From: Ophioderma brevispina
Lineage: Eukaryota > Echinodermata > Ophiuroidea > Amphilepidida > Ophiodermatidae
Direction of reading: 5' to 3'
NCBI GenBank assembly: GCA_023653785.1
Contig: JAMKCH010012560.1
Location: 1-64,000 of the forward strand
DNA: 64,000 nucleotides
Of this stretch, positions 32,042 to 45,586 are shown piece after piece; positions within the stretch are counted from its first letter, which is position 1; each line of letters opens with the position of its first letter. The notes under the pieces were generated by a model, which was given only the letters and a program-made list of their open reading frames with translations, had not been told where the DNA came from and searched no databases. A program made the translations under genes and the position numbers.

Positions 32042-33879
32042 CTATAGAAGAGATAAAAGGGTTTATGATTTGAAATGGTTACTGAAGGAAGATTAACATT
32101 TTAATAATGCTTTCATGACGAGAATCTATAGCGCTTCAATTAGTACGCTTTCGTAGGTCTAATAAGGTCAAAGTCGCTTCTGAAGAAAGCTTTTATTTCT
32201 TCGTCGACATGTCATTGAAACACACACTAGTTGCAGATTAACATGTTGCTTGTTATTTTATAAAAGAATATTATGTTTACAATTAATAGTATTCATTTTA
32301 TTTACTATCATTAGAAAGAATGCGAACATTTACACTGTTAGATATCTTGGTTTCATTTTACATATTTGTTATATTTTCTTTGCCGTCAAATGGACACCCT
32401 GGGACAAAGACAAAGCACCCTTTGGTTCAAAAGCTGAATAACTTAACAAAATCAAGTATGAAGTTTGGCTGTTTTTACGGCAATTTACTGGCAGAGTATA
32501 ATTATGTCCTTGTCCAGTAGGCCTATATATTTTATGAGTCTTTTATGCTGAAAATATTTTGTAATAATGTCTATTTCAAGTTCAAAATAAAGTCAAGACT
32601 GTCAAATTACGGTAGTTTTAACCGTCAGCCATGTAAGTTTACAGTGATTTCTACTGCCGCTATTTCAATGAGCTCTGTATATTCATTTTAATAATATATT
32701 TATTTAATGACAAATTTGCTCGCAGTGCAGAACAAGTTCAAGTATCAAGCTAGTCAAACACAAATTGACGAAATGCACGGTTTCTGTTTAAACATCCCCG
32801 GTACTTTAGCGGACCTATTTTTAACTCTGAAGTTTGGTTTATATTTTTCTCTGTAAATATAGAATAACGCATCAGACGTGAGGGCATTGAAAACCATATA
32901 GCGTCGTATATCACACATCCATTAAATTCCACAAAAACACATTGCATTCTTTGTTTACTATCGACAGGATAAAATAAATCAAAGCGAAACAATAAATGTC
33001 ACGTTCAAAACTCGGAGGGAAATAGTCAATAATATATAGCAACCACTTGTGTATCGTTCTTTTCGTTTTTTATTGTATCCGTTGTCTCTTGACCATGCCA
33101 AATCACTTGAAGAATCTTGTTTTTGGATTTTCTAGCTTTTGTCGCCAAAATTGCGCCTTTAGCGACCACCCACCAAGTCGTTCCCCTTAGAAAATTAGTT
33201 TTTAATTACGGTAAGAGTAACAATTAACATCGGAACAAGCGTATAAGATTGTGATAAGGTACAAACACAAAACAATGGTCAAATGGATATACATTTTATA
33301 TAGCTTTATATTTAGTTGGACAATCCGTGGTAATGTTTAAATTGTGTAATTAAGCGCGGTTTAAATGCGTGTGTAAAGAGCAAGCTTGTAACTTTTTCTC
33401 ATGCTTCAAAAACTAGATCGATCATTATTTTCATAGAGGTGACAGGCGCTCTTTGTGGCTGGCTAAATAGCTGTTTTAAAGGTTAATATCGAAACTCTCC
33501 AGCGGAATCGGTTCGACAAATGGCAAAGACCTAAATGGTATAAGCTATACTGAATTTTAGCAACAACTATTTCCCCCCCCCCCCCCCCCAAATTTGAGTA
33601 TGAATTTTCCTTAATATTTTCCATGACCTTCACGTAGCGTAGTTGTAATCGAGCCAGGGGTGGGGACAAAACCCCAAGTCGTCCTCCCCGGTGATACTAC
33701 ACAAGTGCCACGTGATAAAGTGCGCTCGAAGCGCAAGACGTGCGCGGCCCTATATATTGAGTCAATTTGCATTGAAATGCCCAAATTTAGATCAAGTTGG
33801 TCAATTCCTCAAAACTGAAATGGTATAATGGTGGGTAATTCATTTATTATGTGTGGTTTTTTCTTTTCTTATACGACAC

Positions 33880-34130
33880 GATGATGACGACGAGAAGATG
33901 ACGCAAAACATGAAGATGAGCGATGATGATGAGACGATGACGATGATGATGACGACGACGCCGACCGACGATGATGATGATGAATTTGATGATGATGATA
34001 TTGTTTATTGTTGATGTTGTTGATGATGATGATATGATGATTATGCTGATGATGATGATGATGATGCTGTGATGATGATGAGGATGATAGTGTTATTGTT
34101 GATGTTGATGAATACGACGATAATAGAGGA
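33880..34130 (+). repeat. GAT/GAC microsatellite, unit 1
   Basis: Imperfect GATGATGAC repeats interrupted by TGTTGATGTTGTTG. This is the shorter counterpart of the array at 34940-35205 in unit 2. Confidence 0.9.
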
Positions 34131-34939
34131 GGAGGTGATGGTGATGCGATGAGTTCTTTTCGATCTGGTTTAGAAAGGCATGCGTCAACAATAACCGTGA
34201 CATCTCAACGGAATGCATAATTAAATTGTCTTTGGCCTGTATTAAAAATGTTCTTGTGGTCGTATGGGCATCTCTAATTATGCTAAATTAACTTTGTGAC
34301 CTTGCAAACCGCTGCGGAAGAGATAATATCTAATTAATGACCATTTATTAATTGGTTTTTCATGTAGCCCGGCTAAGGTTGAATATCATGGTCAATTCTG
34401 TAAAGACACGCCCGCCCAAGAGAAATAATGTGCTTTAATTTTCCATCGCTATTTCTTTACCGACTTATTTTGAGGATAATTATAGATTGTACTTCAGATC
34501 TTTGTATAAAACGCTGCAGTGGAATCTTGTTTGGAAATGTTATGGTCCATGTCTTGTACTAATCATAACAGTAGAAGGGTATATAATACTTGCCAATTAT
34601 CTTTTGATACCCGCAGCAAGCTATGGAAGTTGTTTGAGCTTGGATCTAATTACGCATAAGTTACTCTGTGTCTTACCCACAGCTGCGGAAGAGATGGTAT
34701 CTAATTAATTGACGATTGGGATTTCTCTAATTGTTGTACAAGCTCTAATTGCCTATTTCCAGAAAAATAGCCTCCTGATATACCCCATACAATTCTGAAT
34801 TATAACTCATTACAATTATAGGCACTGTCAATGTCATGGCACGCTCTTTTCTTTCGCTTCCTGCATGAAAAAAAAAAAAAAAAAAAAAAGGTATAATGTG
34901 GGTAATTCATTTATATGTGGTGTTGTTTTCTTTTTCTTA

Positions 34940-35095
34940 TCACGACGACGATGACGACGATGATGACGACGATGAAGATGACGACGATGAAGATGACGAT
35001 GATGATGATGATGATGACGATGACGATGATGATGATGACGACGATGACGATGATGATGATGATGATGATGATGATAGTGTTATTGTTGATGTTGT

Positions 35096-35174
<79 letters not shown>

Positions 35175-35205
35175 AGTGTTATTTTTGATGTTGATGATGA
35201 CGACG
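34940..35205 (+). repeat. GAT/GAC microsatellite, unit 2
   Basis: Long array of GAT and GAC triplets with two GATAGTGTTATTGTTGATGT-type interruptions. It is open in several frames (poly-Asp, poly-Met or poly-Ser), which is a consequence of the repeat and not evidence of a gene. Confidence 0.95.
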
Positions 35206-35961
35206 ATAATGATGATGGAGGTGATGGTGATGCGGATGAGTTATTTCGATCTGGTTTAGAAAGGCATGCGTCAAACAATAACCGTGACATCTCAACGGAT
35301 GCATAATTAAATTGTACTTTGCTGTATTAAAAATGTTCTTTGTTCTGTATGGGTATATCTAATTATGCATAAAGTAACTTTGTGACTTGCAAACCGCTGC
35401 GGAAGAGATAATATCTAATTAATTGACAATTTATTAATTTGTTTTCATGTAGCCCGGCTAAGGTTGAATATCATGGTCAATTCTGTAAAGAAAACGCCCG
35501 CCCAAAGAGAATAAATGTGCTTTATTCCATCGCTATCTTCTTTACCGACTTATTTTGAGGATAATTATAGGTTGTTCTGCAGATCTTGTATTAAAATGCT
35601 GCAGTTGAATCTGGTTTGGAAATGTTATGGTCCATGTCTTGTACTAATCATAACATATAAGGGTATATAGATAATTGCCAATTAGCTTTTGATACAACCC
35701 GCAGCAAGCTATGGAAGTTGTTTGAGCTGTATCTAATTACGCATAAAGTTACTCTGTGTCTTACCCACAGCTGCGGAAGAGATGGTATCTAATTAATTGA
35801 CAATTGGGATTTCTCTAATTGGTTGTACAAGCTCTAATTGCCTATTTCCAGAAAAATAGCCTCCTGATATACCCCATACAATTCTGAATTATACTCATTA
35901 CAATTATAGGCACTGTCAATGTCATGGCACGCTCTTTTCTTTCGCTTCCTGCATGAAACAG

Positions 35962-36099
35962 TTAAAGGGACATTCAGACATTTCATGGGGACGGCGCCCT
36001 CAATATTTTGACAATAGGGGGCACAACCAGAGTTATAAACGTCTCTGGGCACAACAGCAGAGGTTATGATCACCACGAGATTTCTTAATGTCCGTTTAA
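35962..36099. mobile_element. Short inverted-repeat element, family G
   Basis: Starts TTAAAGGGACATTCAGACATT and ends AATGTCCGTTTAA, 138 bp. A similar terminus (GAATGTCCCTTTAA) occurs alone at about 7989-8002. It sits immediately beside the tandem duplication. Confidence 0.7.
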
Positions 36100-37128
36100 G
36101 CTGCTCTGTGTGCATGAAATAATTATCCCAGAAACAATTTAAACCCTGCGTAAGTTTATAAAAGTGACATGAGATTATTGAGGACGAAAAAAATTGGGCG
36201 CTTCTTTCTGGAATGTCTTCGTGTCTAGAAGCACAACCAAGCGTTTACAATAGTACCGATTTGCCGAGTTGGCAAAAGGGCTGGTGTCCCACGTTTTAGC
36301 TTCACTCATTATCCTTGGAGTGAGGGAATTCGCATATTAAAACAATAATTTGAAGGGAAACGACACATTCAGAGGAATATAAAAGAACACCCTTGGCATA
36401 TAAGCATATTCCATACGAACAAATGTCTATGGATACAAGAACTGGGTTCGAGTTCGACAAGCCTTGCTGCTCATGCGTTTCCTCGGTTCATATATTCTCA
36501 CAATCACATGACACATGAATATCATCTTCCACTCTCTTGCATTTCTTTTGTTCTGACATTGTTATGAATCATTTCTCCAAATAAAAAAAAAATGTCTTTA
36601 TCTTCTTTTTATACCAGTCGTCCGGAAATGGCCGCTAATCGGTTTTGAAGGAAATCTGATAGAGAATTTGAGTTGACAAATTGGAAAGCCATATTTGTGT
36701 ATTGTTCTGTATAGTTTAGTCTTATGAGATGAAATATTGTATTAATAGCTATGGTTGTCATGCGTATATAATGTCGATGAAACGGAACAAATTCGACAGT
36801 AAAAGAAATGCATTCCGTAGACCCGTAGACCTTGCGCATTCTTTGTTCTTTCCTTTATTTTCGAGAACAATGTGTGAAAGAAGACAGTTATAGATGAATG
36901 TTTGTGATATATTCATCACAAATAGTTAATTGTACCATTCTTTTTCAGGAAAGTGTGTGGGATGAATAACGCGCATTGTGCTTATTGTTGTATACATGTA
37001 TACATGCAATGTGAAAATGGAGTGAACTGATTAACTCTTGACAGCTGAGGAGTTCAAGTTTACTATTAGTATGTACACCTATTTCACTTCTGCTAATGAA
37101 AAAAGTTTACATAATGGGTCTATCACAG

Positions 37129-37279
37129 AGAAAACGCTGTTTAAAAGTTTAAACAGTTGTTTAAAAGTTTAAACAAGTTGTTACCCCCGGTGAATGAACA
37201 GTGTTGTTCGTTCACCCGGTAAATAACTGTGTTTTAAACTTTTAAACAACTGGTTAAACTTTTTTAAGCCGCGTTTTCT
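37129..37279. repeat. Long palindrome in intron 1
   Basis: Left arm AGAAAACGC..GTTTAAAAGTTTAAACAGTTG, then GGTGAATGAACA. Right arm TGTTCGTTCACCCGG, then TTTAAACTTTTAAACAAC and GCGTTTTCT. Arms are about 72 bases with almost no loop. The left arm has an internal tandem of TTGTTTAAAAGTTTAAACA. Confidence 0.9.
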
Positions 37280-40200
37280 ACGAACGAATCTCGAATTTGA
37301 AGTGGTCTAAACTGCCATGGAATCTAACCAACAGAGTATGATATTATGGAGGCCACGTGACTATAAAGTACTTTGAAAGTACAGCGACAACGGAAATTAA
37401 CGATTAGAATAAAAGAAAAGAGATGAAAACAAGTTTAAAAAAGCATTTTAAAGAATTTAATTAGAGATAAGTAGCCTCGAAATAAGCGAAATGTGAAATT
37501 ACAGGCGTAAAGATCTCTTAGTGTTCAGATTTGCGTTGATATTGTCACCAATCGATGGAAATACGGCTTTACCCTGTCATAACTTTATAGGCCTATATTA
37601 TAAGTTGTATGCTATAGACCGGGATGCTAGATATATCAGAGGCCTAGATTAGGCCTACATACATCTATAAACTTAACTTTGAATACAGGAATACTTGTTA
37701 TGTTTGTGACACAAACACTTTAGGTTTATATGTATGGCATTTCTTTACACTATATTTCCTGCATGTAAGTTACGTTCCGGGCCACTTCGTGAGATATCGA
37801 GCATATCAAATACAACACACGCAGGCCCCCGAGGCAAAATATTCTTTTATTTGTCAAGTTCTATGGACCTGTCTAATCGGCAGGGTCGTTTTTCAAATCT
37901 TTCTCTCGGTGACGAAAATCTCGCCTTTGCACTAAAACAAAATTCTGTAGCATATAAACAACATTGGTTTCACTGCATTTTATCTATTTTCGTCAATTTC
38001 TATATATAATTTGAATTTACTCGCCAATGCTTTATCAAAGAAAGAGCAAAATACTTTGGTATATATATGAAAACAAAAGTTTATTTACATATGGCATATA
38101 AAATAACCTTTTATTTTTATATAAATGTTTGTTTTCATGTAAATATTTATTTGTAGATAAACGTTTGTTTTAAACAAGCGTTTGTTTTGCTACTTTGCAC
38201 AGTTATACTTGCCCTCATGCATGGCGATACTTTTAAGAATTACATCAACGTAGAGCTCGGGTTCTGATACACCTGAACTCAATGCTGCATTGAGCCTCCT
38301 GGAATAAATTCCAGTTCTTGTTCATGATATAAGCTCTCATTTCATACTTTAAATGTCCCCATTTTCATCAGAGACCAATAATCCACCCTGGTTTCCCGCG
38401 AACTTCAACTCCTGTAACCAGAAACGCTTTGGAATTTTCGAGTCGTCGCATGTTTGCAAAGCATTTTGGAGTTGAGGTCTATAAACATATTCCTATCTCT
38501 GTGTTTCATATTATCATGTCATCTGCTAAAGCGATATTGGCCTTACAGCTTGGAACCTGAGACGAATGTACCTATATTTGTCTCAATTTGGAACATGATG
38601 ATTTTGAACTATTGAAAGAGCATAAAGAACATAAAAGTGGGTCATGTGCTCATCTCGACTTCGGTTTTAGTGTAAACATGTTTATGAAAGTGGTCCCGAA
38701 TATATACCACCTTTCAAGGAAAAAGTCCAGTTTCAAACCAACGCCAAATTGTGCGTTAGACTAAATTCGCCAAACAAGTTATCACTTTTAAATAACCCAT
38801 TTTCATACCAAATTTGGGATATGATGCCATTTGGCAAGAACTGAACTCAAGTTGGTGTTCATATTCATTTGCAACATATCCATTTTATAGCCAGACTTAT
38901 TTAGTATATTAAAGAATTCATATACAAATGTGATTTGATGGTGTGCCGCCTATGGATTCAATATAGCAGTCCGGCATGCATTAAGTTTCAAATATTCGCA
39001 GGCAGTGAATTCTGATAAGTGAAATGTTATATGGTGCATTAGCCTAAAACACAATAACACGTTTTTATACATCGGAACTTATTCTCCAGGAACAGGGCTT
39101 CCTTATCGTTTTCGGATATTTATTTTTTTCCTCTAGTATGAGGAAGAAACGAAAATGTTTAAAATAGGAAAAAGCGGTGGCGTGGGATTCAAAACACAGA
39201 CCACTGTATATCATCAGGATCAGAATATGTGCTAGATTTGCAATTCTAACCTTTGATCAAACTTCACGAAATACTTATGATCAGCACTCAAAATAAGGAA
39301 TATAGCACCGCTCTGGAACAACTTTCACAACTTATGCTCCAGGAACATAAGTGGTGTTCAAAATCTCAACATGATATGGGCAGAATCTCCAGCGTGCAAG
39401 CCATGGCACACAAACTTCCCGAAGTGTATGTCCACCGTTGTAACCTGGCCGAATGAAAATTAATTAGAAACTAAAATTTGTATACTATTAAAATTGGACG
39501 CCTCGTATAGAACTTCGTATATATATTCATAAAGCAACACTGCTGAAAAGGCATCAAACATGTCAAAAAATCGTATCTTTGCCCGTCTCTTTATATCGAG
39601 TAATATTCTAGACTATGCCTATATAGCCAAATGTGATTACAATGCCTCTGTAAATGGCCTCATTACAAGACAATACAGTCTGCATTTGCACCCATTATTC
39701 TGTTTGTTAGAGTCAAATAATCTAACACATTAGGTCTGACATGTTAGACTGACATGTTAGGTCAAAATAATTTAAAAATCACAAAGAATAAAATTATAAG
39801 ACAAAAAGTGCACACACTCCAAGATAATTTAAATACAAAACACGATTAAAGCGTGCTTATGTTCAAACCACGTGGAAAGAGAATTCAATTAACATCAAAA
39901 AAGGTCATTTAAGATTAAAATTTGGATTCAATATTACTTCTCTTAACCCAAACTACATGACCTAAATATGCGTTAAAAGAGTATAACCCCATATTAGTGT
40001 ACATAAAACGTAATCATAGGATTTCTATTAATAAAGTCTTTTCAATTCATCCTAATCCAAGGATTTTTGACACCTATAGGCTTGTCACTATTCAGGTATC
40101 AGTCGATAAATCAAATGTGCAGTTGAATGCTGCAAATCCAGCTTCAGTTACAATGTAGAAAATTTTGGTGGGATTGTGTATAATGTTGGCTTTTGGCGAC

Positions 40201-40682
40201 CCGCAGGTGACCCTTATTGTTGCGTTTCAAATACTTGGACGTGTATGAGACAAGAAAAATGATTTGATACAGAAATATGTATCAAAAAACTGCACCTTTG
40301 TTACAAATGACACATTATACCGTAATCAGAATAGTTAGCAGCAACCTTTCTACAGTCAAAGCTATAGTCAAATCATTTATATATTAAGCAGTACTAGTAT
40401 TATCACTCTATTTTCTGCTGATATTGTAAATCCACGTGTCAAGAGTTTTCTATAGTCTTTTGTATTCAGAGACTTTTAGGTGTTTAATTTTATGCTCATA
40501 CAGTAATGATATATAAAGCATAAACACATAAATTCGACACACACTGGTAGAGCGTTAAGATCGTGTGGAGTTATTTTAACGCTGCAGCAAATATGTGAAT
40601 AATTAAAGCGATTTTATTTTAGTGTCAATGTTGAAAAGTTAATCCTCCTACACTTTTGCTGTATGCGTGCAGAATTCAAAGT

Positions 40683-40750
40683 TGGGCGTAGCCGAATGGT
40701 TAAAATTCGCCTTTGAGCAGGAGGTCCTCGGTTCAAGTCATAGCAAGGCA
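40683..40750 (+). mobile_element. tRNA-derived SINE head
   Basis: GTAGCCGAATGGTTAAA resembles an A box and TCGGTTCAAGTC a B box, spaced as in a tRNA. The anticodon and T stems do not pair properly, so it is not a working tRNA. It is followed by an imperfect inverted repeat (GATATAGTCCTCC at about 40769 and GGAGGACTATAT at about 40905). Confidence 0.55.
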
Positions 40751-42909
40751 ATTTGCCGGTGTGGCAGGAGATATAGTCCTCCGGACTCATAGTCCACCTG
40801 CATGCAACGGTAAAGGATATGGCACTCAATTCAGACGACGCTTCACACAACATTAGTTTCAGCTTTATTCCGTTGTCGTCTATGGAGTACAGACTATCTC
40901 TCCAGGAGGACTATATACCTCTCCTTTTACACCGGTATTTACTGAATCAGGTACTAAATTATGGATTTGATTTGCATAAGAGTCAATTAAAACTGGAATT
41001 CCGTTCTCCCCCTTGGTTCATTTTGACTTGGGCAGATCGTGAACTATGAGAATCATGTCCTTTGGAGGGCACGTTAACATGCGTGGAGAATCGCGCCTGT
41101 ATATGAAAATCACAACCAGTTTTGATAAGAGTAGGCCTAAGGTGTAAACCATTGGCTGCATGTCCCAAGCCATCCTGGAACCAAGTTGGACATCATAAAA
41201 ACCAGTGTCTTAAGGCTGAATGATCATTCCATAAACAATTGGAACCTGTATAGTGTTACAAAAATCATCAACACATGGATTTAAAATAATATTCTTCTTC
41301 CAGGTGGGCGATCAAGGGTGTAGTCAAGGTATAACTGCTATCGTCTGTGATACTGTCCTTAAGATCTTTCTCAAGAGTTGGGCGTTGGCATGGTTATGAG
41401 GCGTTGGATGCAATCAGTCTTCCGAAGAAACTAGTGATGGTTAGCATTCATTGTCTGGAGTCAGAGAGGAGAAATACCATTTTTTTATACATTGTGAAAG
41501 GTTTTTCTGCTGTGCCACTCTTTATTTCGTAAAAATCCTTTGCACTCACGTAGAACTTTAATACTGCCAAGTAATACCATATTACACGAATGGCAAAACA
41601 ATTACGTCAAAAAAGACCAAATTGTTTTTGTGTTCATTGTCTGTAAGACTGTAACTAAGATACGAGTTTGCGTCGTGAGCATGTTTTCTTATGGATGACC
41701 GAATGATAAACGGCGGCTCGGATAATAAGAGTATATCCAAGGAAAAAAAATGAGAAGGACGAAGAGAAAACGCGAAGGGCAAAGAGAAAAATTGAAAACA
41801 AGAAATAGAAGGATCGTGAAGAGATGGGTAATTATTAAGAACAAGGAGAGAATAAACAAAAAGAGGTTTAGAACAGCAATAAAGTCGCTTAATTCCCGGT
41901 TTAATTCGTCTCAAATTTGATAGCAATTACTGCATGAAATAAAGACACGTTTTCATATTTTATTGGGCATAGCAAAGAAATCGGCTAATTAGCCCAATTA
42001 CGTCACTGATCACAACATTATTTTCCTTCCTGTCCCGCGAACCTTTTGAAGATTATGCAATATAGTTGTATTGGTTTTAACAAACGCGTGAAATTTTGTG
42101 CTCAATCACTCCCAAACTATGCCCAAGATCATTTAGATCAGGCAAAAATATATGACTGAAAGAGATAACCATTTGTTATGACGCCGAGATGGAATACCTC
42201 GAAAGAAACCAAGTGGAAGTATGTCTGTTTATATTTCACAAGAACTTTGTGAGAAGTTCGCGCTCTAAGCTGGGAAGAAAAAGCTTGCGAAGTCAATACA
42301 GCCATGCCGTTACCATCACCGGCGGGCACATGCGGTCTATTTCAAACGCACAAGGTAACTCTGCTTTTCCGCAGTTGGGAGTACAAATTTGAATACAACC
42401 AAATTTGTATTGTTATATGTTTCCTATAAAGATTTTTGAAAGGAAACACCTTTTCACATACGTGATGTACATTATCAATTAGACGAGTTGTGCATGAGTG
42501 TACTTTCCAGATGTCAAACCACAGAAAAGTTCAAATGGAATTTCGAATCAATGATATACCTTGAAAATGGAAGCAGAACATTTTAGACACAATTTGGCGC
42601 AATGATTTTTAGCAGCGCATGCACAGGACAACTGCAAGACGGAATGTGTTGATTAAAAACTTTTAACGCACTTCGCCTAATCTCTAAAACCTTTCTGATT
42701 GGTTAAAGGTATTATCATAAAGGTGCTTTACTTAGAGATTGAAAATTGCATTTAAACGTGCATTTTGCGAATGTTGGTATTAGATTTATTTGGATACCTT
42801 CATATTTGTTTATTTAAGTTCCAATTTTTTTCTGACTGATTGAGGCTATATCTATAACAAACTGCATCAAGTTGAAGAACCCATTAGCTAATAAAGTACA
42901 GATTTGACT

Positions 42910-43036
42910 TAGAACCTTTTTGTCCTTTTAATTTGAACCACTAAGGTTCCTTTAAAAATAAAAGTGGTTTCAAGGTTCTTAAGCACTTATAAAAACATTT
43001 TGTTTCAAGAACCATTTCGGGACAAACGGTTCTAGA
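42910..43036. repeat. Imperfect inverted repeat built on GGTTC/GAACC
   Basis: AGAACCTTTTTG, GAACCACTAAGGTTCC, GTTTCAAGGTTCTTAAG, CAAGAACCATTTC and AACGGTTCTAG form several small hairpins just left of the family A element at 43044. Confidence 0.55.
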
Positions 43037-43043
43037 GGACAAC

Positions 43044-43400
43044 TTAAAGGCTCAGGTGGCAACGAGAGATTTCACATATCAGGTGTCCATAAAAATACTG
43101 ATTTTTGCCCTGATGTAAAGCTTTCCATCAAAAATAACCCCACCTGAAAGGATTAAGCTGAGAAATATTTCTTTGGTACACAAATTTTGAAATGTCTAAT
43201 TTCGTATAGGAGCAAATACGAAATTCAGCCTATATGTTTTATATTGAAATATAAGCAAATCAGAATCGCCTTTTTTCTCTCTTTTAAGGCATTTCTGAAG
43301 CCAAATACAAGGTAAGAAATCCATTGAGTGTCTAGTCAATATGGAATTATTATTATGACACAATATTTGGGTGCCTAGAAATCTCTCGTTGCACCTTTAA
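43044..43400 (+). mobile_element. Family A element in intron 1
   Basis: Left end TTAAAGGCTCAGGTGGCAACG carries a small insertion against the family consensus. The right end is ATCTCTCGTTGCACCTTTAA. The interior hairpin TAATTTCGTAT-AGGAGCAA-ATACGAAATT is well preserved. Confidence 0.9.
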
Positions 43401-44991
43401 AGGAGAGTTATAAAATCGAATCTTTATTTTTTAGAGTGTATCCCCATTTCAACATTTTCAAGGTATACTTCTGTTATGGCATTTGCACGTGAGAGTTATA
43501 ATCTCATCCGCTGAGAGTAAAACTTAAAACAAATTTAACTTGCAAGTTATATTACACCTTAGACCATTCTAGGATCAGCAATTCAACCATCATATGAATA
43601 AATACCCCAATTTTATTTAAAAAGCATCAATTGTGACTTTGTGAGTCGTCCCTGTAAATATGGGAAATGAACACTAATAACAGTCTTAATTTTCTTCTTT
43701 ACAAGTGTGTCTGATTTCATTCCTTTCAACAATTTCCCTCAATCTGCAAACCTTGGCGTACCATAGCTGCTGTCAAAGACAATAATACATATAACATGTT
43801 AAATACCATAATCATTAAATATTTTGACACATATAAGAAAGATTTCAACTTTCTACAGATTTTTGGGTGGTCCATTTGACCCACCGAAATAATACACATT
43901 AATAGGGTATTATTTGTACAATAATAAGTTTAATTCGTAATCTTGGGAGGTGATGGGTTCATTGACGCGACTTTTAAAGTTTGGAATTCTGATTGAATAT
44001 TGTCTCTTTTTTACCTTTGTACGTTCTGGAGACATACGGTTAAGGTCACGTTAATTTTTTGGGGGCCATTGTCATATCCATGAAATTTGCAATTTGTTTA
44101 ATTAATAGAGGCGTTTCTATAACGAAATGTGCCTCATTAAAATAGAGTCGATTCATATTAGGCCTGGGACTACACCCGTTTTTCTTTAACTAAAATTTAG
44201 GTTATTATTTGAGCAAAAATACTAAATTTTCCACAGAAAAAAGGGAATCTTTGCATGAAATTTTTGCACAATTTTCTAAAAGAAAAAAGTAGGTCTTTGC
44301 GTGATTTTTCTTCATAATTTTCCACAACACGGGGTCTCATTGGTGAGAGTGGGAACATTAAAAAAAATGGGGCCTCTGAACGACAATGATGCTGAAAATG
44401 GGGTGGGGGGTAAAGGAGTCTGACAACCTTTCATACACCATTGTACGCGTCACATCCAAAATGGTGACTTCGCCTCGAAAGCACTTGATAACTTTCACGC
44501 TATACCCCTATACGGTGTTGATTCAGGTCGAGAAAGAATTTCGTAGGACAGAAGCCACAATTTTTTATAGATTTTAGCGAGAAGCTTAAGTCTATGTAAC
44601 AGTGGAAAGAGAGATCAATATCGGTGAAATTATTTTTGTGTAAAGTTGTCATAAGATTGTTCCGCTACGCACTTAACATTTAATGAAGATTGGCAGACTT
44701 GAAGCGTCATGGAATTTAACCCTGGATCTGCTAAATTATTATATAATTGGACAAACCTCAATAGGCAAATTTGGGGGTTCTCTTTGATCAAGCAGAAGGA
44801 ACTATAGTCTACTTCAAGCAATCTAACAATTTTAGTATGCAATCAACCTATGAGGCAAATTGCAACAAAATTTGTTTGTTTCACCACATAATTGCATATC
44901 GCATGTGAGGCTTTATAGTAGAACAACAATATATTAAAATCGAAACCAAATCCTTTGCAGGTGAACATTGTTTAAATAGGGGAAAGATCAC

Positions 44992-45187
44992 GGTGCACCG
45001 AGAGATTTCATTATAATCAGGTGTCCGGCTAAGAATATGAAATTTTGATGTCTGCACTAATGTAAAGCTCTCTATTTTCACTTCCAGCGTTTTCTTTAGC
45101 CAAATACAAAAATTAGAAATCTATTGCGGTCTTAGCTATATGCCAAACACAACGAACAACATTTGAATGGCCCCCAAATCCTCTCGT
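44992..45187 (+). mobile_element. Internally deleted family A element near exon 1
   Basis: GGTGCACCGAGAGATTTCA, CAGGTGTCCGG and CACTAATGTAAAGCTCTC at the left, then a jump to TTTAGCCAAATACAAAAATTAGAAA and ATCCTCTCG at the right. The middle hairpin section is missing. It lies 400 bp past the exon 1 donor. Confidence 0.75.
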
Positions 45188-45586
45188 AATCAGGATAAAT
45201 TGTGTTAAAATGTGCACCAATGTATCTGTCTTGTTGTAAAGAATTAAACTGTTAATATAATAAAAATAATTGTTTTTAAAAAAGCAATGAACATGAGTAA
45301 AAACACTAACTTAGGAAAATAAGCATTGCATTATTATTCATTATTGTTAAATAAAGGCCCGAATAAAGGTTCGCTTTCGGGAAATTTGACCTCTAAATTG
45401 TTTACCATAAAACAACAGTTTCCATTGAATTTTTGGGTAAAAACATAAAACACAGTGTATCGCCATTGGACAATAATGCTATACACACGTACCCTATGCT
45501 TGTGGAGGTATATAGCAATGCAAGTAGGCCCTTAAAATAGGTCTCGCACTGCAAAGATTAAACAACAACTGATTTTCCCTGCTTAC

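Larger units (their letters stand above)
33822..35957. repeat. Tandem duplication, two units of about 1.07 kb
   Basis: Unit 1 (33822-34868) and unit 2 (34890-35957) both run from GTATAATG(GT)GGGTAATTCATT through a GAT-rich block, GATCTGGTTTAGAAAGGCAT, TTGAATATCATGGTCAATTC and CATCGCTAT to TTTCGCTTCCTGCATGAAA. They are joined by a run of about 21 A. Differences are mostly one- or two-base insertions or deletions. Within each unit a shorter pair recurs about 372 bp apart (GCTGCGGAAGAGAT..TATCTAATTAAT). Confidence 0.9.
32042..45586 (-). other. Wnt3 intron 1 (13.5 kb)
   Basis: This large first intron has phase 2 (Trp split TG/G). No coding exon was recognised inside. It carries a 1.07-kb tandem duplication with GAT microsatellites (33822-35957), a small miniature element (35962-36099), a 150-bp palindrome (37129-37279), a tRNA-derived SINE head (40683-40750) and family A elements (43044-43400, 44992-45187). 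Two CTTTGATC words (39251, 44782) match the TCF/LEF core. The stretches 36100-37128, 37280-40680 and 40930-42900 show nothing else that I can name. Confidence 0.75.

Noticed and set aside
34896..35306. 136-residue poly-Asp open frame (and poly-Ser and poly-Met frames in the other phases)
   Set aside because: It is the GAT/GAC microsatellite read in different frames. No flanking domain and no splice context support a protein.
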